NCBI RefSeq assembly: GCF_024436035.1
Contig: NZ_JANFNG010000015.1
Span: 1-64,000 of the forward strand
Length of the DNA: 64,000 nucleotides
Direction of reading: 5' to 3'
Source of the DNA: Streptomyces humicola
GTDB taxonomy: Bacteria; Actinomycetota; Actinomycetes; Streptomycetales; Streptomycetaceae
Shown: positions 42,565-52,439 of the stretch, piece by piece
Layout of the letters: each line of letters begins with the position of its first letter
How positions within the stretch are numbered: the first letter of the stretch is position 1
Position numbers and translations under genes: made by a program
The notes under the pieces: model-generated
Seen by the model: the letters and a program-made list of their open reading frames with translations, nothing else
What the model was told of the DNA's origin: nothing
Databases searched by the model: none

Positions 42565-42933
42565 TTAGCGCCCGAGTACCGGGCCGGTGAACTTCTCGCC
42601 CGGACCCTGGCCCGGCTCGTCCGGCACGACCGATGCCTCACGGAACGCCAGCTGGAGCGACTTGAGCCCGTCGCGCAGCGGACCGGCGTGGTAGGAACCG
42701 ATCTCCGGGGCGCCGGCCGTGACCAGGCCCGCCAGCGCGGTGATCAGCTTGCGCGCCTCGTCGAGGTCCTTGTGGTCCGCCCCCTCCTCGGCGAGCCCCA
42801 GGTTCACCGCCGCCGCGCTCATCAGGTGGACCGCCACGGTGGTGATCACCTCGACCGCGGGGACGTCGGCGATGTCTCGGGTCATGGTGTCGAAGTCCGG
42901 GGTGCTGCCGGTGGAGGAGGTGTCGTCGCTCAT
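42565..42933 (-). CDS. DUF1844 protein next to infC
   Basis: A 122-aa protein with the DUF1844 core DVPAVEVITTVAVHLMSAAAVNLG ... DLDEARKLITALAGL, predicted to be helical and cytoplasmic. A short Ser/Thr/Asp-rich N-terminus precedes it. ATG 42933 is the natural family start; the frame is open back to 43053 but that would invade the infC promoter. A DUF1844 gene divergent from infC is conserved in Streptomyces as I recall. Function unknown. Confidence 0.87.
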   Translation of the reverse strand: MSDDTSSTGSTPDFDTMTRDIADVPAVEVITTVAVHLMSAAAVNLGLAEEGADHKDLDEARKLITALAGLVTAGAPEIGSYHAGPLRDGLKSLQLAFREASVVPDEPGQGPGEKFTGPVLGR

Positions 42934-43282
42934 GACGCACACGATAGGCCCCATTCGGACGATTACTCCCTTCGCCCGGACACTGCTATGCTTGGAGATC
43001 GACCGGCCGGACACCAGTGTGCCCGGCCCGCAAGTGGAGCTCCCGACTCCCACCTGACCGGCCTACGGGTCGGCGGGTCCGGTCAGGCAGTAACCCTGTC
43101 ACACGATGTGGTGGCTGCCCGATGCGCCCCCGCGGAATATGCGCGGCGGTGCTCCCGGTTGAGAGGAGCCCCGCCTGTGTCCCGCACGGGGGCGTTTTTC
43201 ACGTCCCGATGTGCGGGGTCACCAGTGAAGACCATGCGCGGCTGTCCGCCAGGCGGCCGCGTGGTGCAACCGAGGAGGCCCC
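42934..43282. other. 349-bp infC promoter and leader region
   Basis: Non-coding as far as I can judge. TATGCT at 42987-42992 is a good -10 for infC, giving a leader of about 290 nt. The leader has several GC-rich inverted segments and an attenuator-like hairpin at 43168-43199. A GTG frame from 43177 with GAGAGGAG upstream could encode a 49-codon leader peptide ending at 43326, overlapping the infC start, but it has no family support. Confidence 0.55.
43168..43199 (+). promoter_or_regulatory. Attenuator-like hairpin plus T5 in the infC leader
   Basis: GCCCC-C-GTG on the left pairs with CAC-GGGGGC on the right (43168-43193, small bulges) and is followed by G and TTTTT at 43195-43199. A true T-tract is rare in this genome. 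It lies 84 nt before the infC start, where a read-through decision could control the infC-rpmI-rplT operon. Confidence 0.6.
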
Positions 43283-43906
43283 ATCAGCGCCGAGCCCCGC
43301 ATCAACGACCGGATTCGCGTCCCTGAGGTGCGACTCGTCGGTCCCAGTGGCGAGCAGGTCGGCATCGTGCCGCTTGCCAAGGCCCTGGAGCTTGCCCAGG
43401 AGTACGACCTGGACCTGGTCGAGGTGGCAGCCACTGCCCGCCCGCCGGTGTGCAAGCTCATGGACTACGGAAAGTTCAAATACGAGTCGGCCATGAAGGC
43501 CCGTGAGGCGCGCAAGAACCAGGCGCACACGGTCATCAAGGAAATGAAGCTCCGGCCGAAGATCGACCCGCACGACTATGACACCAAGAAGGGTCACGTC
43601 GTCCGGTTCCTCAAGCAGGGCGACAAGGTCAAGATCACGATCATGTTCCGAGGCCGCGAGCAGTCCCGCCCCGAGCTGGGCTTCCGGCTGCTGCAGCGCC
43701 TCGCGGAGGACGTCCAGGAGCTCGGCTTCGTCGAGTCCAACCCCAAGCAGGACGGCCGCAACATGATCATGGTTCTCGGTCCGCACAAGAAGAAGACCGA
43801 GGCGATGGCCGAAGCCCGCGAGGCGCAGGCCGCCCGCAAGGCCGGTCGCCAGCCGCAGGAGGAGCCGAAGCAGGAGCAGAACAGCGCTCCCGCCGAGGCC
43901 AACTGA
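43283..43906 (+). CDS. infC: Translation initiation factor IF-3, initiating at a rare AUC codon
   Basis: A 207-aa factor that binds the 30S subunit and checks start-codon pairing. The protein is [20 protein letters not shown] at the N-terminus. The N-domain, linker helix ([17 protein letters not shown]) and C-domain ([30 protein letters not shown]) are complete, plus a charged Lys/Gln/Ala tail. GAGGAGG at 43272-43278 is followed after 4 nt by ATC 43283; the first ATG would be at 43328, deleting conserved residues. A non-canonical start in infC lets IF-3 repress its own translation, as with AUU in E. coli. rpmI and rplT follow. Confidence 0.95.
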   Translation: MSAEPRINDRIRVPEVRLVGPSGEQVGIVPLAKALELAQEYDLDLVEVAATARPPVCKLMDYGKFKYESAMKAREARKNQAHTVIKEMKLRPKIDPHDYDTKKGHVVRFLKQGDKVKITIMFRGREQSRPELGFRLLQRLAEDVQELGFVESNPKQDGRNMIMVLGPHKKKTEAMAEAREAQAARKAGRQPQEEPKQEQNSAPAEAN

Positions 43907-43948
43907 GGCACCGCCCATCAAGAGGCCCGGGGCACCGCTCCGGGTGAC

Positions 43949-43981
43949 GCAGTGCAGCAATGCAGTGCAGTAATGCAGTAC
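43949..43981. repeat. 13-bp tandem repeat between infC and rpmI
   Basis: GCAGTGCAGCAAT (43949-43961) is repeated with one change at 43962-43974 and partly again from 43975. It is non-coding and GC-poor for its surroundings, a probable slippage tract within the operon spacer. Confidence 0.65.
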
Positions 43982-44048
43982 TGACGCTCTCCGTGCGCGC
44001 TCAACCGGCGCGTACGGGAGGGCCAGCGACGAGGAGACGAACGGCGCC

Positions 44049-44243
44049 ATGCCGAAGAACAAGACGCACAGCGGTGCGAGCAAGCGGTTCAAGGTCACCG
44101 GCTCCGGCAAGGTGCTGCGTGAGCGGGCCGGCAAGCGCCACCTGCTCGAGCACAAGTCGTCGAGGCTCACCCGCCGCCTGACCGGCAACGCCGAGATGGC
44201 CCCGGCCGACGCCAAGAAGATCAAGAAGCTTCTCGGCAAGTGA
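44049..44243 (+). CDS. rpmI: 50S ribosomal protein L35
   Basis: A 64-aa basic protein with the L35 pattern [21 protein letters not shown] and [14 protein letters not shown]. It assembles early into the large subunit near L20. It is in the classic infC-rpmI-rplT order; the 142-nt spacer to infC contains a short tandem repeat. ATG 44049 has CGAGGAGACG upstream. Confidence 0.97.
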   Translation: MPKNKTHSGASKRFKVTGSGKVLRERAGKRHLLEHKSSRLTRRLTGNAEMAPADAKKIKKLLGK

Positions 44244-44338
44244 CGGCCGCGCCCCGACCGGGGCGCGCCATCCGAACCGGGACCCATTCGCTTTGGACCG
44301 TGTGAGTACCACCACGGTCCCCTACAAGGAGTTACGAA

Positions 44339-44722
44339 GTGGCACGCGTCAAGCGGGCGTTGAACGCCCACAAGAAGCGCCGGGCAATCCTCGAGCAGGC
44401 CAGCGGCTACCGCGGTCAGCGTTCCCGCCTGTACCGCAAGGCGAAGGAGCAGGTCACCCACTCCCTCGTCTACAACTACAACGACCGTAAGAAGCGCAAG
44501 GGCGACTTCCGTCAGCTGTGGATCCAGCGCATCAACGCCGCTGCCCGCTCCAACGGCATCACCTACAACCGCTTCATCCAGGGTCTGAAGGCGGCCAACA
44601 TCGAGGTGGACCGCAAGATCCTCGCCGAGCTCGCTGTCAACGACGCGAACGCCTTCGCCGCGCTCGTCGAGGTGGCCCAGAAGGCGCTCCCGAGCGACGT
44701 CAACGCGCCGAAGGCCGCCTGA
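44339..44722 (+). CDS. rplT: 50S ribosomal protein L20
   Basis: A 127-aa protein with the full L20 sequence pattern ([55 protein letters not shown]). It binds 23S rRNA early in assembly and in many bacteria represses this operon. GTG 44339 follows AAGGAG. It is followed by a 13-bp hairpin terminator. Confidence 0.97.
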   Translation: MARVKRALNAHKKRRAILEQASGYRGQRSRLYRKAKEQVTHSLVYNYNDRKKRKGDFRQLWIQRINAAARSNGITYNRFIQGLKAANIEVDRKILAELAVNDANAFAALVEVAQKALPSDVNAPKAA

Positions 44723-44737
44723 AGCTCGTCAGCGTTC

Positions 44738-44767
44738 CGGACCCGCAGGCCCAAGCCTGCGGGTCCG
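44738..44767 (+). terminator. 13-bp perfect hairpin after rplT
   Basis: CGGACCCGCAGGC (44738-44750) pairs with 44755-44767 around CCAA. It starts 16 nt after the rplT stop; no T-tract is present. Confidence 0.85.
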
Positions 44768-44826
44768 TGTGCTGTCCGACACCGCGCCGATCGCACCGAT
44801 CCGAATCCCGAAGCGAGCATCACGCC

Positions 44827-45681
44827 ATGGCGAGCCCCGAGCTGACCTCCCTGCGATCCCCGCGCGTCACCGCCGCCCGGCGGCTGGCGAAGCGGAGCTT
44901 CCGCGGCAAGGAGCGCCGGTTCATCGCCGAGGGCCCGCAGGCGGTCCGCGAGGCCGTCACCCACCGGGGCGGCACCGGCCGGACGCTGATCGAGCTCTAC
45001 GCGACGCCCGAAGCCGCAGAGCGCCACGCCGAGCTGCTCGCCGCGGCCCGCGCCGCGGGCGCCCAGGTGTTCATCGCGACCGAGGCGGTCGTCGCCGACA
45101 TCTGCGACACCGTCACCCCGCAGGGCATCGTCGGCATCTGCCGCTTCCTGGACTCGCCGTTCGAGGAGATCCTGCGGTCTGCACCCAGGCTCGTCGCCGT
45201 CCTCGCGCACGTGCGCGACCCCGGGAACGCCGGCACGGTCCTGCGCTGCGCCGATGCCGCCGGGGCCGACGCCGTCGTCCTCACCGACGCCTCTGTCGAT
45301 CTGTACAACCCCAAGGCCGTCCGTGCCTCCGTGGGCAGCCTCTTCCACCTGCCGGTCGCCGTCGGTGTGCCCGTCGAGGCGGCCGCGGCGGGGCTGCGCG
45401 CCGCGGGCGCGCGGGTGCTCGCCGCCGACGGCGCCGGGGAGCGGGACCTCGACGCCGAGCTCGACGAGGGGACGATGGGCGGGCCCACCGCCTGGATTTT
45501 CGGCAACGAGGCGTGGGGCCTGCCCGAGCAGACGCGCGCGCTCGCCGACGCGGTGGTGCGCGTGCCGATCCACGGGCAGGCAGAGAGCCTCAACCTCGCG
45601 ACCGCCGCCGCCGTCTGTCTCTACGCATCCGCCCGTGCGCAGCGTGCTCCCGGAGGGTGCCGCAGCGTGACCTCCAGCTAG
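44827..45681 (+). CDS. TrmH/SpoU-family RNA 2'-O-methyltransferase
   Basis: A 284-aa enzyme with a deep-knot SAM fold. The N-terminal substrate-binding domain (ITAARRLAKRSFRGKERRFIAEG type) precedes the three SpoU motifs: RDPGNAGTVLRCADAAG, IFGNEAWGLP and VPIHGQAESLNLATAAAV. It methylates a ribose in rRNA or tRNA; 23S rRNA is likely given the ribosomal neighbours. ATG 44827 has only weak ribosome-binding sequence. From memory, the same gene follows rplT in S. coelicolor. Confidence 0.9.
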   Translation: MASPELTSLRSPRVTAARRLAKRSFRGKERRFIAEGPQAVREAVTHRGGTGRTLIELYATPEAAERHAELLAAARAAGAQVFIATEAVVADICDTVTPQGIVGICRFLDSPFEEILRSAPRLVAVLAHVRDPGNAGTVLRCADAAGADAVVLTDASVDLYNPKAVRASVGSLFHLPVAVGVPVEAAAAGLRAAGARVLAADGAGERDLDAELDEGTMGGPTAWIFGNEAWGLPEQTRALADAVVRVPIHGQAESLNLATAAAVCLYASARAQRAPGGCRSVTSS

Positions 45682-45717
45682 TAATGTGGCGGGCCGGGCC
45701 CGAGAGGGGGTACGGGG

Positions 45718-46866
45718 ATGAAGACCACGACGTCCGGCACCACGACCACCACCGCCGACACCACTGATCCCTGCGGCCTGCCCGCACCCGGCCTTTCCGG
45801 GTTGGGTGTGACCCCCGACGACTTCCCCGACGGCCTGGTGATCGCCGACGAGCACGGCCGTGTCATCTGCTTCAACGCCGCCGCCGCCCGTCTGACCACC
45901 CTGCGCCCGGCCGAGGCGATCGGCCTGCCCATCGAGCGAGCGCTGCCCCTGGAGGACCTCGAAGGCCGGCGCTGGTGGGCGCTGACCGACCCGTATCACG
46001 GGCTCGCCACCCGCGTCGGCCAGCCCGAGCGCAATCTGCTGCTGCCCGGCGGCCGCGAGGTGCTGGTCACCGCCCGGTACTTGCGCGACGAGCCCGCGGG
46101 CCCGGTGCGGCGTCTCGTCATCGCCCTGCGCGGCACCGAGGCCCGCCGGCGTACCGAACGCAGCCACGCCGAGCTGATCGCCACCGTTGCGCATGAGCTG
46201 CGCTCGCCGCTCACCTCCGTCAAGGGGTTCACCGCGACCCTCCTCGCCAAGTGGGAGCGGTTCACGGACGATCAGAAGAAGGTCATGCTGGAGACCGTCG
46301 ACGCCGACGCCAACCGTGTCACCCGGCTCATCGCCGAGCTCCTCGACATCTCCCGCATCGACTCCGGGCGCCTCGAAGTGCGCCGCCAGCCCGTCGACAT
46401 CGCCGTCGCCGTCCGCCGCCACGTCGACGCCCGGATCGCGGCCGGCATCCCCCGCGAGCGCTTCGACGTCGCCGTGGGCCGCGGGCTGCCCGCCCTGTGG
46501 GCCGATCCCGACAAGGTCGACCAGGTGCTCGGCAACCTGCTGGAAAACGCGGTGCGCCACGGCGAAGGAAGGGTCACCATTGAGGTGACCCCGGATGTGC
46601 TGCCTGGCGCGTCCGGCAAGCCCGGCACGGAAGGAACGGCCGTCACCGTGAGCGACGAAGGCCCCGGCATCCCCGAGGAGTCGATGAGTCGCGTCTTCAC
46701 CCGCTTCTGGCGGGGCAACAAGCGCGGAGGCACAGGGCTGGGCCTGTACATCGTCAAGGGCATCGTCGAGGCGCACGGCGGGACGATCACGGTGGGCCGC
46801 GCCCCGGGCGGCGGCGCCCAGTTCCGATTTATCCTGCCCGTCGGGACTCCGGCCTTCCTGGCCTGA
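45718..46866 (+). CDS. PAS-domain sensor histidine kinase, orphan
   Basis: A 382-aa cytoplasmic kinase with no membrane segment. A Thr-rich N-terminus is followed by a PAS domain (about residues 33-140, FPDGLVIADEHGRVICFNAAAARLT), a HisKA dimerisation helix with His159 in ATVAHELRSPLTSVKG, and a HATPase with N box NLLENAVRHG, G1 DEGPGIPEE and G2 GTGLGLYIVKGIVEAHGG. PAS usually binds haem, flavin or a small ligand. No response regulator is adjacent, so its partner is encoded elsewhere. ATG 45718 follows GAGAGGGGG. It lies 36 nt after the methyltransferase and before pheST. Confidence 0.92.
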   Translation: MKTTTSGTTTTTADTTDPCGLPAPGLSGLGVTPDDFPDGLVIADEHGRVICFNAAAARLTTLRPAEAIGLPIERALPLEDLEGRRWWALTDPYHGLATRVGQPERNLLLPGGREVLVTARYLRDEPAGPVRRLVIALRGTEARRRTERSHAELIATVAHELRSPLTSVKGFTATLLAKWERFTDDQKKVMLETVDADANRVTRLIAELLDISRIDSGRLEVRRQPVDIAVAVRRHVDARIAAGIPRERFDVAVGRGLPALWADPDKVDQVLGNLLENAVRHGEGRVTIEVTPDVLPGASGKPGTEGTAVTVSDEGPGIPEESMSRVFTRFWRGNKRGGTGLGLYIVKGIVEAHGGTITVGRAPGGGAQFRFILPVGTPAFLA

Positions 46867-48179
<1,313 letters not shown>

Positions 48180-48180
<1 letters not shown>

Positions 48181-50735
48181 TGCGGGTCCCGCTTTCTTGG
48201 CTGCGGGAGTACGTCGACCTGCCGGCCGCCGAGACCGGCCGCGACGTGCAGGCCAAGCTCATCGACGCAGGCCTCGAAGTCGAAAGGGTCGAGCAACTCG
48301 GCGCCGGGCTCAAGGGCCCGCTCGTCGTCGGCAAGGTGCTGGCCATCGAGGAGCTGACGGGCTTCAAGAAGCCGATCCGGTACTGCCAGGTGGACGTCGG
48401 CACCGCGGGGGGTACCTCCCAGGCCGGAGGCTCTGGGGGAGGCACCGGCGAGCCGCAGAACATCGTCTGCGGTGCGACCAACTTCCGTGTCGGCGACAAG
48501 GTCGTCGTGATCCTGCCCGGCGGTGTGCTGCCGGGCAACTTCGAGATCTCGGCGCGCAAGACCTACGGCCGCGTCTCCGAGGGCATGATCTGCTCGGCCC
48601 GCGAACTGGGCCTGGGCGACGACCATGACGGCATCATCGTGCTGCCGCCCGAGCACGAGGCCGGCACCGACGCGATCGAGCTGCTCGAACTCGTCGACGA
48701 GGTCCTCGACATCGCCGTCACCCCCGACCGCGGCTACTGCCTGTCGATGCGCGGCGTCGCCCGCGAGACGGCGATCGCCTACGGGCTGCCGCTGCGCGAC
48801 CCGGCGCTGCTCGATGTTCCCCCGCCGAACCCGTACGGCTACGTGGTCAAGGTCTCCGACCCCGTCGGCTGCGACCGCTTCACCGCGCGCACGGTCACCG
48901 GACTCGACCTGGAGGCGCACTCTCCGATCTGGCTGCAGCGGCGCCTGCAGAAGGCCGGGATGCGGCCGATCTCCCTCGCCGTCGACGTCACCAACTACGT
49001 CATGCTCGAACTCGGCCAGCCGCTGCACGCGTACGACAAGAACCGTCTCGACGGCCCTATCGGCGTGCGCCGTGCCCAGCCGGGCGAGAAGCTGACCACC
49101 CTCGACGGTGTGCAGCGCGTCCTCGACCCCGAGGACCTGGTGATCACCGACAACTCCGGACCGATCGGCCTGGCCGGCGTGATGGGCGGTGCCCACACCG
49201 AGATCGCCGACGCCGTGCGCGACGAGGAGACCGGCGAGGTGCGGGGCACCACCGAAGTCGTCATCGAGGCGGCGCACTTCGACCCGGTCGCCGTCGCGCG
49301 CACCGGGCGCCGCCACAAGCTGATCTCCGAGGCGTCCAAGCGGTTCGAGCGCGGCGTCGACCCGGAGGCCGCCTCGGCCGCGGCCCAGCGCACCGTCGAC
49401 CTGCTGGTGCTGCTCGCCGGCGGCACGGCTGAGGCCGGGGTCACCGAGATCATTTCGCCGTCCGCGCCGCGCACCGTCTCCATGGCGGCCGACCACCCGG
49501 ACAAGGTGGCGGGCATGGAGTACGGCCGGGAGACCGTGGTACGCCGCCTGCAGCAGATCGGCTGCGACGTGTACGGCTCCGACGAGCTCGTGGTCACGGT
49601 GCCCAGCTGGCGCCCCGACCTCAGCGAGCCCAACGACCTCGCCGAGGAGGTCATCCGGCTCGAAGGCTATGAGGCGCTGCCGTCCACCCTGCCGAACGTC
49701 CCGCCGGGCCGCGGCCTCACCGAGTCGCAGCGGCTGCTGCGCCGCATCGGCCGCGCGCTCGCGGGAGCCGGTTATGTCGAGGCACCCACGTACCCGTTCC
49801 TCGGCGAGGCGGTCTTCGACCAGCTCGGCATCGACGCCGGTGACCCGCGCCGCCGTACCGTCACCCTCCTCAACCCCCTCTCCGACGAGGAGCCCGCGCT
49901 GCGCACCACGCTGCTGCCGGGGCTGCTCGGTGCGCTGCGGCGCAACGAGGGGCGGGGCAACCGCGATCTCGCGCTGTTCGAGACCGGCCTGGTCTTCCTG
50001 CCCAGCGGAGAGGAGCCCGCCCCGCCGCGGCTCCCGGTCGACCGCCGGCCGCTGGACGAGGAGATCGCCGCCCTCGACGCCGCACTGCCGCACCAGCCGC
50101 GCCACGTCGCGGTGGTGCTCGCCGGAGCGCGCGAGCAGGCGGGCTGGTGGGGTCAGGGACGCCCCGCGGGCTGGGCCGACGCCGTGGAGGCGGCCCGCAC
50201 GGTCGCCCGTGAGGCGGGCGTCGAACTGACCGTCTCCAGCGCCCAGTACGCCCCGTGGCATCCGGGCCGCTGCGCTGCGCTTCATGTGCGAGTCGACGGC
50301 GAGGAGACCCTCGTCGGCCACGCCGGCGAGCTGCACCCGCGGGTCGTCAAGGCGCTCGGCCTGCCGGAGCGCACGGCGGCGATGGAGCTCGACCTGGAGC
50401 TGCTGGAGCGCGCCCGCACGGGGGCGCTGGTGGCGCCGCGCGTCTCGACGTTCCCGGTGGCGACGCAGGACGTGGCACTGGTGGTGGATGCTTCGGTGCC
50501 GGCCGCCGCGGTCGAGTCCGCGCTGCGCGACGGCGCGGGCGAACTCCTCGAATCATTGCGGCTGTTCGACATCTTCACCGGCGAACAGATCGGTGAGGGC
50601 AAGAAGTCGCTCGCCTACGCGCTGCGTTTCCGCGCCCCCGACCGCACGTTGACGGCAGAGGAGACGTCGGCCGCCCGCGACGCGGCGGTCGCTGCGGCCG
50701 CCGAGCGCACCGGAGCGGTGCTGCGCGGCGCGTGA
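48180..50735 (+). CDS. pheT: Phenylalanine-tRNA ligase beta subunit
   Basis: An 851-aa subunit: EMAP/tRNA-binding domain (residues 40-170), B3/B4 editing domain (about 210-390, [33 protein letters not shown]), B5, the catalytic-like core and a C-terminal ferredoxin-fold anticodon domain ([17 protein letters not shown]). In the EMAP-type domain a Gly/Ser insert of about 11 residues ([11 protein letters not shown], about residues 81-91) interrupts a conserved VGTAxGTGEPQ stretch. It is encoded by a palindromic repeat element at 48407-48441 in frame. The rest looks intact. ATG 48180 overlaps the pheS stop by one base. Confidence 0.95.
48407..48441. repeat. Palindromic repeat element inserted in frame in pheT
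   Basis: On the minus strand it begins CTCCCCCA and ends GGGAGGTACCCCCC, enclosing a short loop. The same CTCCCCCA ... GGTACCCCC arrangement occurs at 61718-61747 in argB. It adds a Gly/Ser loop to PheT without breaking the frame. I recall such hairpin elements being widespread in Streptomyces genomes. Confidence 0.7.
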
Positions 50736-50758
50736 GTGCCCTCGCGAGAGCCTGACGT

Positions 50759-50796
50759 TGTGGGTGCGGCCGGCGAGGGAGCCGGCCGCACCCACA
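50759..50796 (+). terminator. 16-bp perfect hairpin after pheT
   Basis: Positions 50759-50774 pair perfectly with 50781-50796 around GAGGGA, starting 23 nt after the pheT stop. Confidence 0.88.
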
Positions 50797-50889
50797 CATC
50801 TGGACATCTGGAACGGCCGGCCCGATCGATGTCATGCGTTCCGGTGCGCCGAGGCGTCAATTGCCCTGAATGTTGGTAGATCTGTGGTT

Positions 50890-51198
50890 ATGGCCACCGC
50901 AACTGCCGCCTCAGAAGGCGCCCGTTCGTCAGCCTTCACCGGTGAACTCCTCGTTGTCATCGGCCCACCGGGAGCTCGTCGCACTTCGCTGCTGCGTGAC
51001 CTCGCCGAGCGGTTGCGCCCTGCCGGTGATGCGTTGCGCCTCGACGATCCCGACGCCGGACTCGACGCGGCCGCGCGGGTGCGCATGTGGTCGGCGCTGC
51101 GTCGTACGGCCGAGGCCGGCGCCACCGTCATCGCCGCGTGCACGTCGGCGGAGAGTGCTGGAGCGGCACCGCACCGCACCGTGCTGCTACCCAGGTAG
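50890..51198 (+). CDS. Miniature ABC-ATPase-like protein lacking the signature domain
   Basis: A 102-aa frame from ATG 50890. ELLVVIGPPGARRTSLLRDLAERL looks like strand 1 and Walker A of an ABC ATPase, but with the Lys lost (GPPGARRT). It jumps directly to LDDPDAGLDAAARVRMWSAL ... TVIAACTS, which resembles Walker B and the D-loop. The Q-loop and LSGGQ region, about 100 residues, is absent, and the H-loop His is replaced. It is either a decayed relic with an internal deletion or a small repurposed nucleotide-binding domain. No Shine-Dalgarno is visible. GTG 50884 is an alternative start. Confidence 0.55.
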   Translation: MATATAASEGARSSAFTGELLVVIGPPGARRTSLLRDLAERLRPAGDALRLDDPDAGLDAAARVRMWSALRRTAEAGATVIAACTSAESAGAAPHRTVLLPR

Positions 51199-51356
51199 CG
51201 CCGGAGCTTTGGCCATAGATCTCTGCCCAAAACGTGCGAATCCGTATTTCCCGGAATAGCCTGAAACAGGTCCCCTTCCCCACGACGACTGTCACCACGA
51301 CGACTTGAAGGCTCCAAGGACACTCCGGACACTCAGCCGAGATCAGGAGGAGCGCC

Positions 51357-51830
51357 GTGAACGCCACAAAGTCCAGCGGTTCGATCCGTTCCGTCCGTGC
51401 AGCCGCCATCGGTGCCGTCACCGCCGCCCTGTTGGCCGCCGGTGCCCTCGGCGCTTCCGCCGCACCGAGCGCGGGCGCGGCCAAGAAGCCGTCGCCCTAC
51501 CCGAGCCACATGCTCCCGTCGTCCATGCCCAGCAGCTCGTCCACGCCCAGCAGCGCGATGGGCTACATCACCATCAGGGCCACCCCCGCCACGGTGGCAT
51601 CCGGCAAGCCGGTGGTGTTCACCGGCCGCACCCAGGGCCTGAAGATCGGCACCAAGCTCACCCTTCAGGAAATGGTCAAGGGCAAGTGGGTACCGCTGCG
51701 GGCGACCACCACCGTCACCAAGGGCAGCAGCTACAAGCTCAACGCCACGCTCAAGGCCAAGGGCACGCAGCAGCTGCGCGTCGTGGGCGCCATGACGGCG
51801 TCCCCCTCGACCACGGTGGTCGTGCACTGA
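51357..51830 (+). CDS. Small secreted protein with Ser-rich linker and Ig-like beta domain
   Basis: A 157-aa protein starting at GTG 51357 behind AGGAGGAG. The signal peptide (about residues 1-36, AAAIGAVTAALLAAGALGASA) is followed by a low-complexity Pro/Ser stretch (SHMLPSSMPSSSSTPSS). A beta-rich domain of about 85 residues (ITIRATPATVASGKPVVFTGRTQGLKIGTKLTL) resembles bacterial Ig-like or SH3-like adhesion repeats. No catalytic residues are evident, so it is probably a cell-wall or extracellular accessory protein. A strong terminator follows. Confidence 0.8.
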   Translation: MNATKSSGSIRSVRAAAIGAVTAALLAAGALGASAAPSAGAAKKPSPYPSHMLPSSMPSSSSTPSSAMGYITIRATPATVASGKPVVFTGRTQGLKIGTKLTLQEMVKGKWVPLRATTTVTKGSSYKLNATLKAKGTQQLRVVGAMTASPSTTVVVH

Positions 51831-51838
51831 CGCACTCC

Positions 51839-51878
51839 GCAGCCGCCCCGCCGAGCGTTTGGTCGGCGGGGCGGCTGC
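51839..51878. terminator. 16-bp perfect hairpin between convergent genes
   Basis: Positions 51839-51854 pair perfectly with 51863-51878 around GCGTTTGG. It lies 8 nt after the secreted-protein stop and 49 nt from the GNAT stop on the other strand. Confidence 0.88.
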
Positions 51879-51927
51879 CGGGCCGTGCGCTGCAGGCTTC
51901 CCAATGACGTTGTCAAGCGGAGCTGGT

Positions 51928-52389
51928 TCAGCGCTGGATGGTGACGACCATCTGCGGCAGCGTCCTGCCTGCTATGGAGCCAGAGGGGACGTTTCCTATG
52001 CGTACTGCGCCCATCGCACGGTAGAAAGGCTCGGCATTCGGGTCCGCGTCGATCATGAGCTGGGCGAACCCCAGTTCTCGCCCGGCAGCGATGGTGTGTT
52101 CGAACAGCAGGCGGCCGATCCCCTGGCCGATGACCTGCGGCTCGACGAACATCATGCCCAAAACGCCTGTGGGTGGCTGTCCCTCGAGAGTCGTGAAGCC
52201 CAGGATGCGGCTGTCCCGGTCAGCCACCGTGGCTCGCCGACGTGCGACCTCGCCCGCGACAACGGTGAGCTCGTCTCGGCAGGCGTCAAGGAACTCGGCG
52301 TCATAGCCCCAATGTGCCTTGGATCGAAGCGCCAAGTCGCTGAGGATCTCGGCTTCCGTCACCCGCGCCGGCCTGATCAGCACGTTCAT
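51928..52389 (-). CDS. GNAT-family N-acetyltransferase
   Basis: A 153-aa protein with the GNAT fold: IRPARVTEAEILSDLALRSKAHWGY at the start, acetyl-CoA pyrophosphate loop VIGQGIGRLLFEH and the C-terminal DPNAEPFYRAMGA. It transfers an acetyl group to an amine substrate that cannot be predicted. ATG 52389 has GGGGGGCG upstream. It lies 95 bp from the transposase stop and appears intact. Confidence 0.87.
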   Translation of the reverse strand: MNVLIRPARVTEAEILSDLALRSKAHWGYDAEFLDACRDELTVVAGEVARRRATVADRDSRILGFTTLEGQPPTGVLGMMFVEPQVIGQGIGRLLFEHTIAAGRELGFAQLMIDADPNAEPFYRAMGAVRIGNVPSGSIAGRTLPQMVVTIQR

Positions 52390-52439
52390 CCACGCCCCCC
52401 GTCAGATATGGGTCTGTCGATCTTCGCACCCCGCAGCCG

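Noticed and set aside
43177-43326. 49-codon GTG frame with GAGAGGAG upstream in the infC leader
   Set aside because: It could be a leader peptide, but its composition is ordinary, it overlaps the infC start, and no regulatory codon run is visible. I kept only the hairpin.
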